From contig JAUXRT010000611.1 in assembly GCA_030681635.1 (NCBI GenBank), forward strand, positions 1 to 5,549: a DNA stretch of 5,549 bases. Direction: 5' to 3'. Source of the stretch: Reyranella sp. Its GTDB lineage: Bacteria; Pseudomonadota; Alphaproteobacteria; Reyranellales; Reyranellaceae. The translations under genes were made by a program, and so were the position numbers. Each line of letters starts with the position of its first letter. Within the stretch, counting starts at the first letter, position 1. The notes below the pieces were generated by a model. That model saw only the letters and a program-made list of their open reading frames with translations. It ran no database searches and had not been told where the DNA came from. Shown piece by piece: positions 1-4,845 of this stretch.

Positions 1-398
1 CCGTCGCCGTCGACGAAATTCTCGATGCGCGTGAACAGCGGCGCGACCTCGCGCCAGCTCCAGCCGCGGTTGCCCATCTGCGCCCAGGTGTCGAAGTCGA
101 GCGGCTGGCCGCGCACCCAGACCAGGCCGTTGATCGAGCTGGAGCCGCCCAGCAGTTTTCCACGCGGCACCGGGATGACGCGGTTGGCCGTGTTGGGCTC
201 CGGCTCGGACTGGTAGAGCCAGTTGGCCGCCGGATTGTCGATCAGCAGGCCGAAGGAGAGCGGCATGCGGGCGTAGGGATGGCTGGCCGCGCCCGCCTCC
301 AGCAGGAGAACCTTGGTTGCCGGATTTTCCGTGAGCCGGGCGGCGAGCGTGCCGCCTGCCGAGCCCGCACCCACGATGATGTAGTCGTACTGATCCAT
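1..398 (-). CDS. GMC-family FAD-dependent oxidoreductase (choline/alcohol dehydrogenase type), N-terminal part, cut by window edge
   Basis: Reading leftward from the ATG at 398-396 gives an open frame of about 132 residues that runs off the window. It begins MDQYDYIIVGAGSAGG, the Rossmann FAD-binding motif GxGxxG (G10, G12, G15), followed by an acidic residue after a beta strand (E35 in LLLEAG), the usual contact to the adenosine ribose. Residues 79-97 (RGKLLGGSSSINGLVWVRG) match GMC signature 1. GMC enzymes oxidise alcohols, choline, sugars or similar substrates with FAD; family members are usually 500-600 residues, so about a quarter is present. The C-terminal substrate domain and catalytic His/Asn are outside the window, so the substrate cannot be named. 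The start is supported by a GGGGGAGG Shine-Dalgarno sequence ending 8 nt upstream. It is divergent from the AI-2E family gene. No frame damage is seen. Confidence 0.93.
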   Translation of the reverse strand, partial: MDQYDYIIVGAGSAGGTLAARLTENPATKVLLLEAGAASHPYARMPLSFGLLIDNPAANWLYQSEPEPNTANRVIPVPRGKLLGGSSSINGLVWVRGQPLDFDTWAQMGNRGWSWREVAPLFTRIENFVDGD

Positions 399-406
399 AC
401 CTGACG

Positions 407-421
407 CCTCCCCCGAAGGGG
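407..421 (-). promoter_or_regulatory. Shine-Dalgarno of the GMC oxidoreductase gene, partly inside a UUCG-loop hairpin
   Basis: On the minus strand the leader reads CCCC-TTCG-GGGG-AGG before the GMC start codon. The purine run GGGGGAGG is a strong ribosome binding site 8 nt from the ATG. Its first four G can pair with the preceding CCCC across a TTCG loop; C(UUCG)G is a known extra-stable RNA tetraloop. The hairpin is only 4 bp and leaves AGG free, so an effect on translation is conjecture. Confidence 0.45.
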
Positions 422-434
422 CGAGTATCGGCGA

Positions 435-468
435 TCCATCGGTCTGCCGACAAGAGCCGGCCGATGGA
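435..468. repeat. 8-bp inverted repeat in the divergent intergenic region (possible operator)
   Basis: TCCATCGG at 435-442 is repeated in inverted form as CCGATGGA at 461-468, with an 18-bp spacer. It lies between the divergent GMC oxidoreductase and AI-2E family genes, where a shared operator would be expected. It could bind a dimeric regulator or fold as an RNA hairpin (a T-G and a C-G pair extend the stem inward). No clear sigma70 hexamers are visible nearby, and at this GC content an 8-bp arm pair can arise by chance. Confidence 0.3.
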
Positions 469-513
469 CGGTGGCGCGCCCGCTCGCTAGGAACAGCGCT
501 CATCCTGCAGGGT

Positions 514-519
514 GGGAGG
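514..519 (+). promoter_or_regulatory. Ribosome binding site that decides the AI-2E family start
   Basis: GGGAGG sits 5 nt before the GTG at 525-527. The more upstream in-frame GTG at 471 has no comparable purine run, so this site favours 525 as the true start. Confidence 0.6.
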
Positions 520-524
520 CGGCG

Positions 525-1607
525 GTGATCGAGACGGAAAAGGGACGGGCGGAGATAACGCGGTTCACGATCGATGTGGCGATCCGCCTCGCGCTGATCG
601 CCGGCGTCGTCTACATGAGCATTGCCCTGATGCGGCCCGTGGCGCCGCTGATCATCTGGGCCATCATCCTGGCGGTCGCCGTCTATCCGGTGTTCGCGGC
701 GCTCCGCCGGCGTCTGCGCCTGCATCACGGCCTGGCGGCGGCACTGCTGTCGGTCCTGCTGCTGGTGCTGCTGCTGGCGCCGGTGGTGATCCTGTCGGCC
801 TCCGCGATCGAGACCCTCGATGCCTATGCCCGGCTCCTGGTCGGCGGCAAGCAGGTGATGCCGCCGCCGCCCGAGTCGGTGCGCGACTGGCCGCTGGTCG
901 GTGCGCGCCTCTATGACTTCTGGCTGAACGCCTCGCACGACATCCGCACCCTGCTGTCGGCCCATGTCGGCCAGATCGCCTCGGTCGGCCGCTGGGTCGG
1001 CGCGCTGGCGGCCGGCGTCTTCTTCGAGGTCCTGCAGTTTGCCGGCGCGATCATCGTGTCGGGTGTGCTGCTCGCCTACTCGGACAGGCTGACCACGACC
1101 GTGGGCGATCTCGCCGGCCGTGTCGCCGATGCCCGTGGCCGGCATTTCGTCGAGATCGCGGGCTCGACCATCCGCACCGTCTCGCAGGGCGTGATCGGCG
1201 TCGCGCTCCTGCAGTCGGCGCTGATCGGCATCGGCATGCTGGTGGCGGGCGTTCCCTTTGCCGGCGCCATCACCTTCGCCTGCCTGGTGCTGGCGATCGT
1301 CCAGGTCGGCCCCAACCTCGTCATGATTCCGGTGATCATATGGGCGTGGATATATCTGCCCGCCCTGTCGGCCGCACTCTTCACCGTCTACACGGTGCCA
1401 CTGCTGCTGCTCGACAACGTGCTGCGTCCGATACTGATGGCGCGGGGCCTGCAGACGCCGATGGCCGTGATCGTCGCCGGTGTGATCTGCGGCACCCTGG
1501 CCGGCGGCCTGATCGGCCTGTTCATCGGCCCGGTCGTGCTGGCGGTGTTCTATGATCTGTTGACGGCCTGGATCAACACCGGCCGGCCGTCGACCGACGA
1601 GGCCTGA
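525..1607 (+). CDS. AI-2E family transporter (PerM/YdiK-like multi-pass membrane protein)
   Basis: From the GTG at 525 the product is 360 residues, an inner-membrane protein of the AI-2E exporter-like family (Pfam AI-2E_transport, formerly UPF0118). Members have been linked to AI-2 export (TqsA) or Na+/H+ exchange, but for most the substrate is unknown. Visible features are a short cytoplasmic N-terminus; paired N-terminal hydrophobic segments at about residues 19-60; another at about 70-95; a long polar loop at about 96-155 with a PPPP run; a helix pair at about 160-185; and a hydrophobic C-terminal half ending in the Gly-rich GTLAGGLIGLFIGPVV stretch, which is typical of the family. Length is normal for the family. 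The open frame extends back to a GTG at 471 (378 residues), but 525 has the better ribosome binding site and gives the usual short leader before TRFTID. It is monocistronic here, divergent from the GMC gene and convergent with the SDR gene. The real transported substrate cannot be told from sequence. Confidence 0.92.
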   Translation: MIETEKGRAEITRFTIDVAIRLALIAGVVYMSIALMRPVAPLIIWAIILAVAVYPVFAALRRRLRLHHGLAAALLSVLLLVLLLAPVVILSASAIETLDAYARLLVGGKQVMPPPPESVRDWPLVGARLYDFWLNASHDIRTLLSAHVGQIASVGRWVGALAAGVFFEVLQFAGAIIVSGVLLAYSDRLTTTVGDLAGRVADARGRHFVEIAGSTIRTVSQGVIGVALLQSALIGIGMLVAGVPFAGAITFACLVLAIVQVGPNLVMIPVIIWAWIYLPALSAALFTVYTVPLLLLDNVLRPILMARGLQTPMAVIVAGVICGTLAGGLIGLFIGPVVLAVFYDLLTAWINTGRPSTDEA

Positions 1608-1615
1608 TACCCAAA

Positions 1616-1654
1616 CGAGAACCCCGTCCGCTTGCGGCAGACGGGGTTCGCTCG
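1616..1654. terminator. Strong GC hairpin, probable bidirectional terminator between convergent genes
   Basis: AACCCCGTC (1620-1628) and GACGGGGTT (1640-1648) form a perfect 9-bp stem with an 11-nt loop. G1619-C1649 can add a tenth pair; alternatively CGAG (1616-1619) pairs with CTCG (1651-1654) across a 2-nt bulge. It starts 8 bases after the AI-2E family stop codon and lies in the convergent gap with the SDR gene. There is no T-run on either side, so it is not a textbook intrinsic terminator. Such hairpins without a U-tract are common after genes in high-GC proteobacteria. Confidence 0.6.
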
Positions 1655-1745
1655 GGACATAATCCTCTCCCTGTCTCAGGAAGCTGGGAACGATCCGGTC
1701 GCGGAATTACGGCGCCGCGTCACCCTCTTCGATTCGGTGGAATCA

Positions 1746-1784
1746 TAGGCGCTGCCTACCCTCCTGCTGTCAGGAAACGTAGGC
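1746..1784. other. Nested hairpin with two competing stems downstream of the SDR gene
   Basis: GCCTAC (1754-1759) pairs with GTAGGC (1779-1784), and inside it TCCTG (1762-1766) pairs with CAGGA (1771-1775) around a CTGT loop. The same GCCTA can instead pair with TAGGC at 1746-1750 across a 3-nt loop, so the two folds are exclusive. It lies 37 bp beyond the SDR stop codon and may be the transcript end for the minus-strand operon. No U-tract is seen. The rest of the 1608-1820 gap shows no gene. Confidence 0.35.
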
Positions 1785-1820
1785 CCGCCCGCGGTGGACA
1801 ATCAAGACAGGGGCGCTGAC

Positions 1821-2678
1821 CTACTGATTCTTCTTGGGCCGGAGCGCGTCCCACTGCTCGTCGGTCCAGTCGAGCATGGCCGATGTGTTCGCACCGCCGC
1901 CGCCCGACTGCAGCATCTTGCCGCCGTCGATCACGATGGCGTCGCCGTTGATGTAGGCCGCCCCGTCGCTCACCAGGTAGGCGGCGAGGTTGGCGAGTTC
2001 GATATGCTCGCCGACACGGCGCATCGGGATCGCCTTGATCATCTCCTCCTGGCCGCCGCGCTCCTTAGGCATCAGCCGGCTCCAGGCGCCTTCGGTCGGG
2101 AAGGGGCCGGGGACGATGGCGCAGGTGCGGATACCCTTGGGGCCCCATTCGACGGCGAGGCTCTTGGTCATGGCGAGCACACCGGCCTTGGCCATCGCCG
2201 AGGGCACCGTGAACGGCGCGCCCGTCAGCGACGAGACGGTGAGGATCGACATCACCACCTTGTTGCGTTCCCCGGCATCGATCCAGCGCCGGCCCGCCGC
2301 CACGGTGCAGTAGGCCGAGCCGTGCAGCACGATGCCCAGAACGGCATCGATGGCGCGCGACGACATCTTGTTGGTCTGCGCCAGGATCTGGCCGGCCGCG
2401 TTATTGACCAGGATGTCGAGCGGGCGCTTCTCCCAGATCTTGTCCATCATCGCCTCGACGGCGTCGGCGACGCGCACGTCGCAGCCCACCGTCTCGATCT
2501 CGCCGCCGGTTTCCTTCGCCAGTTCCGCGGCGGTCTCCTTCAGCACGTCCTCGCGGCGGCCACAGATCACGACATTGGCGCCGAGCTCGAGATAGCGATG
2601 CGCCATCGAGCGGCCAAGGCCGGTGCCGCCGCCCGTCACCAGGATGCGCTTGCCCTTCAGGAGGTCGGGTTGGAACAT
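1821..2678 (-). CDS. SDR family oxidoreductase, 2,4-dienoyl-CoA reductase-like, without the catalytic Tyr
   Basis: The 285-residue product is a short-chain dehydrogenase/reductase. It shows the NAD(P) motif TGGGTGLG (15-22), a GRR after the second strand (40-42, favouring NADPH), NNAAG (92-96) and the late IDGG (250-253). The region PSAMAKAGVLAMTKSLAVEW (159-178), then PGPFPTEGAWSRL (190-202) and ELANLAAYLVSD (227-238), closely resembles mitochondrial 2,4-dienoyl-CoA reductase DECR1 as I remember it. That enzyme reduces dienoyl-CoA esters with NADPH in beta-oxidation of unsaturated acids. The Lys is present (K164) as is DECR-type Ser (S160), but the residue 15 before the Lys, Tyr in DECR1, is Ser149, and the classical YxxxK position is also Ser. 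Catalysis may therefore be altered. The substrate is inferred, not shown. It is the second gene of an operon, 10 bp after the CoA-transferase. GAGGAG lies 6 nt before the ATG. Confidence 0.9.
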   Translation of the reverse strand: MFQPDLLKGKRILVTGGGTGLGRSMAHRYLELGANVVICGRREDVLKETAAELAKETGGEIETVGCDVRVADAVEAMMDKIWEKRPLDILVNNAAGQILAQTNKMSSRAIDAVLGIVLHGSAYCTVAAGRRWIDAGERNKVVMSILTVSSLTGAPFTVPSAMAKAGVLAMTKSLAVEWGPKGIRTCAIVPGPFPTEGAWSRLMPKERGGQEEMIKAIPMRRVGEHIELANLAAYLVSDGAAYINGDAIVIDGGKMLQSGGGGANTSAMLDWTDEQWDALRPKKNQ

Positions 2679-2691
2679 CGTCGTCTCCTCA
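2679..2691 (-). promoter_or_regulatory. Operon junction: SDR ribosome binding site overlapping the CoA-transferase stop codon
   Basis: On the minus strand the CoA-transferase stop TGA (2691-2689) overlaps the GAGGAG at 2690-2685, which lies 6 nt before the SDR ATG. Ribosomes finishing the first gene reach the start site of the second, so translational coupling is likely. This is strong evidence that the two genes share one mRNA. Confidence 0.7.
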
Positions 2692-3897
2692 GGCCTTCTT
2701 GATCTCGGTGAGGGCGATGCCGGTGGCCACCAGCCTGTCGATCTCGGTCGCCGAATAGCCGGCCTCGGCCAGCACCGCTTTGGTATCGGCGCCGAACTTC
2801 TTGGGCTTGCTGCGCACGCCGGCCGGCGTCCGCGACAGTTTTACGGGATTGCCGACGTTCCGATAGCCGTCCTTCTCCCACACCATGCCGCGATGCCTGG
2901 TGTGCGGATGCTCCATGACGTCGGGCACTTCCAGCACCGCGCCCGAGGGCACGCCGCCCCGCATCAGCTCGTCGGCGAAGGTCACGGCATCGCGATCCTT
3001 CAGGAGGGCGCGCAGCTCGGCCTCGAGTTCGGGCTTGTGGGCGATACGATCCTTGTTGGTCTTGAAGCGCGGATCGTCCGCAAGCTCCGGCTTGCCCAGC
3101 ATCTGCGTCAGCTTGCGAAACTGACCGTCATTGCCGGCGCCGACCACGATGTTGCGGCCCTTGGTCGGGAAGTTGGAGTAGGGCGCCAGGCTGCCGTGGC
3201 TGTTGCCCACGAGCTTGGGCGTCTGGCCCGCCGTGAAGTAGTTGGGCGCGTGCGGCTGATGGAGCGCGATGGCGCTGTCGTAGAGCGTGGCATCGACGAA
3301 CTGGCCCTTGCCCGAGCGGTTGCGCTCATAGAGCGCCATCATGATGCCGATGGTGGCGTTCATGCCGGTCGAGAGGTCGACCACCGGCACGCCGATGCGC
3401 ACCGGGCCGCTCTCGGCCGAGCCGTTGACCGAGACCAGGCCGGAGGAGGCCTGCACCATGGCGTCGTAGCCCGGGAAGCCGCCCAGCGGCCCGTCGGCGC
3501 CGAAGCCCGAGACGCGGGCATGGACGAGGCGCGGGAACTTCTTGGCGAGTGTCTCGGCATAGCCGATGCCCCACTTCTCCATCGTGCCGGTCTTGAAATT
3601 GTCGATCAGCACATCGGCCTCTGCGAGCAGCTTCAGCAGGACCTCGCGGCCCTCGGGCTTGGAGAGGTCGAGGGCGATCGTGCGCTTGTTGCGGTTGATG
3701 CCGGCGAAGTAGGCCGAGATGCCTTCCTTGTCGAACGGCGGGCCCCAGGTGCGCGTCACGTCGCCCTGGGGCGGTTCGATCTTGATCACCTCGGCGCCGT
3801 GGTCGGCCAGCATCTGGCCGCAATAGGGCCCGCCCAGCACGCGCGACAGATCGATGACTTTCAGGCCTTCCAGGGCGCCCCCAATTTCGACGGGCAT
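2689..3897 (-). CDS. CaiB/BaiF family class III CoA-transferase
   Basis: The 402-residue protein has the normal length of class III CoA-transferases (formyl-CoA transferase, CaiB, BaiF, succinyl-CoA:acid transferases). These move CoA between carboxylic acids through an aspartyl thioester and form interlocked dimers in the cytoplasm. The N-terminus carries LEGLKVIDLSRVLGGPYCGQ, then ADHGAEVIKIEPP and GDVTRTWGPP, all family hallmarks. NRNKRTIALDL (68-78) and the ADVLIDNF stretch (94-101) follow. The catalytic aspartate is D174 in GVPVVDLSTGM, and the GNSHGSLAPYSNFP segment (231-244) contains the Gly-rich loop. Which acids are used cannot be read from sequence. Co-transcription with a dienoyl-CoA-reductase-like SDR suggests activation of an unsaturated or branched carboxylic acid for breakdown. 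The ATG at 3897 has GAGGAG (3912-3907) 9 nt upstream. It is the first gene of the operon, divergent from the dienelactone hydrolase gene. Confidence 0.95.
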   Translation of the reverse strand: MPVEIGGALEGLKVIDLSRVLGGPYCGQMLADHGAEVIKIEPPQGDVTRTWGPPFDKEGISAYFAGINRNKRTIALDLSKPEGREVLLKLLAEADVLIDNFKTGTMEKWGIGYAETLAKKFPRLVHARVSGFGADGPLGGFPGYDAMVQASSGLVSVNGSAESGPVRIGVPVVDLSTGMNATIGIMMALYERNRSGKGQFVDATLYDSAIALHQPHAPNYFTAGQTPKLVGNSHGSLAPYSNFPTKGRNIVVGAGNDGQFRKLTQMLGKPELADDPRFKTNKDRIAHKPELEAELRALLKDRDAVTFADELMRGGVPSGAVLEVPDVMEHPHTRHRGMVWEKDGYRNVGNPVKLSRTPAGVRSKPKKFGADTKAVLAEAGYSATEIDRLVATGIALTEIKKA

Positions 3898-3971
3898 CTC
3901 GTTCCACTCCTCGAACCCAATGAGAGGCCGCGGTTATAGACCATGGGGCGCGGGGCCGGTACCGTCCGGCC
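3898..3971. promoter_or_regulatory. Divergent promoter region between the CoA-transferase operon and the dienelactone hydrolase gene
   Basis: Only 74 bp separate the two start codons, so both promoters must lie here or overlap the coding regions. The single AT-rich spot is GGTTATAGACC at 3932-3942. It offers a -10-like TATAGA for the plus strand (3935-3940) and TATAAC for the minus strand (3938-3933), overlapping each other. A weak -35-like TCGAAC at 3911-3916 precedes the plus-strand site by 18 bp; no good -35 is seen for the minus strand. If both are used, polymerases would compete for the same site. Confidence 0.4.
3954..3971 (+). repeat. 6-bp inverted repeat directly abutting the dienelactone hydrolase ATG
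   Basis: GGCCGG (3954-3959) and CCGGCC (3966-3971) are perfect inverted arms around TACCGT, ending on the base before the ATG at 3972. In the mRNA this would place a GC hairpin where a Shine-Dalgarno sequence normally sits, and no purine-rich site is visible upstream. It may be an operator or a translational control element, or chance in GC-rich DNA. Confidence 0.35.
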
Positions 3972-4715
3972 ATGATCGAACGTGACCTGGATATCGCCAC
4001 GCAAGATGGCGCGATGAACACCTACACCGTGCGGCCCGACGATGGCGGGCCGCTGCCGGTCGTGCTGATGCTGATGGATGCACCCGGCGTGCGCGAGGGC
4101 CTGAAGGAGATCTGCCGCAGGATCGCGCAGTCCGGCTACTACGTGCTGCTGCCCAATCTCTACTACCGCACTATCCGCGACTTCGTGTGCGGGCCGACGC
4201 GGGATCATCCCGACGCTGAGTCGAACCGCACCAGGATGTTCGGATTCCTGGAATCGATCTCCAACGCCAAGGTCGCGGCCGATACCGGCGTGATCCTGGA
4301 CAAGCTTCCGTCGATGCCCGACGCCAGGCCCGGCAAGATCGGCCTGGTCGGCTACTGCATGAGCGGTGCTTTCGTCACGGCCGCGGCCGCGGCGCATCCC
4401 GACCGCATCGCCTGCTTCGCCTCCTACTACGGAACGCGGCTGCTCACCGACAAGCCGGACTCGCCGCACCTGATGCTGGGTGACATCACGGCCGAGGGCT
4501 ATTACGCGTTCGCCGAGCACGACACCTACGTGCCGCTGTCCGATGTCGCCAAGTTCGAGAAGCTGCTGGCCTCGGCGCCGTTCCCCTCGCGCGTCGAGAC
4601 CGAGACGGGCACGCACCACGGCTACGCCTTCTCCGACCGCGGCAACCTGCACGAAGCCGCCCGTGAAAAGCACTACGAACGCATGCTGGCGCTTTATCGG
4701 CGGCATATCGGTTGA
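3972..4715 (+). CDS. Dienelactone hydrolase family protein (alpha/beta hydrolase)
   Basis: The 247-residue cytoplasmic enzyme has the dienelactone hydrolase fold. The nucleophile is C129 in GYCMSG, within GKIGLVGYCMSG (121-132). The acid is D184 in AEHDTYVP and the base H216 in THHGYAF, completing a Cys-Asp-His triad in the usual order and spacing. MDAPGVRE (35-42) replaces the QExFGV-type strand of classical enzymes, as in the branch of the family annotated generally as dienelactone hydrolase-like. The classical reaction opens dienelactone to maleylacetate in halocatechol breakdown; many homologues act on other esters. Family members begin with a similar IERD(L/I)DI sequence, which supports the ATG at 3972 even though no Shine-Dalgarno sequence precedes it; an in-frame ATG at 4014 is the alternative. 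Downstream, after a palindromic repeat, lies a maleylacetate reductase-like Fe-ADH, the next step in the classical pathway. The pathway assignment is inference. Confidence 0.93.
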   Translation: MIERDLDIATQDGAMNTYTVRPDDGGPLPVVLMLMDAPGVREGLKEICRRIAQSGYYVLLPNLYYRTIRDFVCGPTRDHPDAESNRTRMFGFLESISNAKVAADTGVILDKLPSMPDARPGKIGLVGYCMSGAFVTAAAAAHPDRIACFASYYGTRLLTDKPDSPHLMLGDITAEGYYAFAEHDTYVPLSDVAKFEKLLASAPFPSRVETETGTHHGYAFSDRGNLHEAAREKHYERMLALYRRHIG

Positions 4716-4722
4716 GCACTTG

Positions 4723-4829
4723 ACCTCATCCTGAGGAGGCCGCAGAGCGGCCGTCTCGAAGGATGGGAACACCGTTGCTGTATCCACCCTTCGAGACGCG
4801 CCCTGCGGGCGCTCCTCAGGGGGTGGGGT
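4723..4829. repeat. Intergenic palindromic repeat able to fold as a four-way junction
   Basis: Two inverted arms flank a 17-nt loop (4767-4783). Apical stem: 4753-4766 with 4784-4797, 13 of 14 paired (A4763/C4788 mismatched). Basal stem: CCTGAGGAG (4730-4738) with CTCCTCAGG (4812-4820), continued outward by 4723-4729 with 4823-4829, including two G-U pairs and a 2-nt bulge. At the junction each arm carries its own hairpin: GGCCGC-AGA-GCGGCC (4738-4752) and GCGCCC-TGC-GGGCGC (4798-4812). Together these give a four-way junction with almost no unpaired bases. The core (CTCATCCTGAGGAG, TCTCGAAGGATG) resembles repeats that I remember as frequent between genes in Bradyrhizobium and relatives. It starts 7 bases after the hydrolase stop codon and ends just before the next gene's ribosome binding site, so it could also modulate transcript ends or read-through. 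Confidence 0.88.
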
Positions 4830-4831
4830 GT

Positions 4832-4837
4832 GAGGAG
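4832..4837 (+). promoter_or_regulatory. Ribosome binding site of the Fe-ADH gene
   Basis: GAGGAG lies 8 nt before the ATG at 4846 and only 2 bases after the end of the palindromic repeat. It supports that start. It stays outside the repeat stems, although its GAGGAG copies the repeat's own TGAGGAG and could compete for the pairing partner CTCCTC at 4812-4817. Confidence 0.65.
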
Positions 4838-4845
4838 TTACTGAC

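Noticed and set aside
471..524. Upstream GTG start for the AI-2E family gene
   Set aside because: There is no ribosome binding site before 471, and the added 18 residues look unlike family N-termini. GTG 525 has GGGAGG at 5 nt. The upstream start cannot be fully excluded.
1616..1784. Small regulatory RNA gene in the convergent gap
   Set aside because: Two hairpins are present, but no promoter-like sequence and no U-tract terminator. Transcript-end structures are the simpler explanation.
1794..2702. Plus-strand open frame of 302 codons opposite the SDR gene
   Set aside because: Same pattern: an antisense shadow with a His/Arg/Asp-rich, low-complexity translation and no start signal, while the minus strand encodes an unmistakable SDR.
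2623..3939. Long plus-strand open frame of 438 codons opposite the CoA-transferase
   Set aside because: It lies antisense to a clear family protein with intact motifs. Its translation is rich in Arg, Gly, His and Ala with no recognisable domain, as expected for the shadow frame of a high-GC gene.
4723..4829. Transposon end or insertion-sequence remnant
   Set aside because: No transposase fragment or target-site duplication is visible. The whole element is accounted for by one self-folding palindromic repeat unit.
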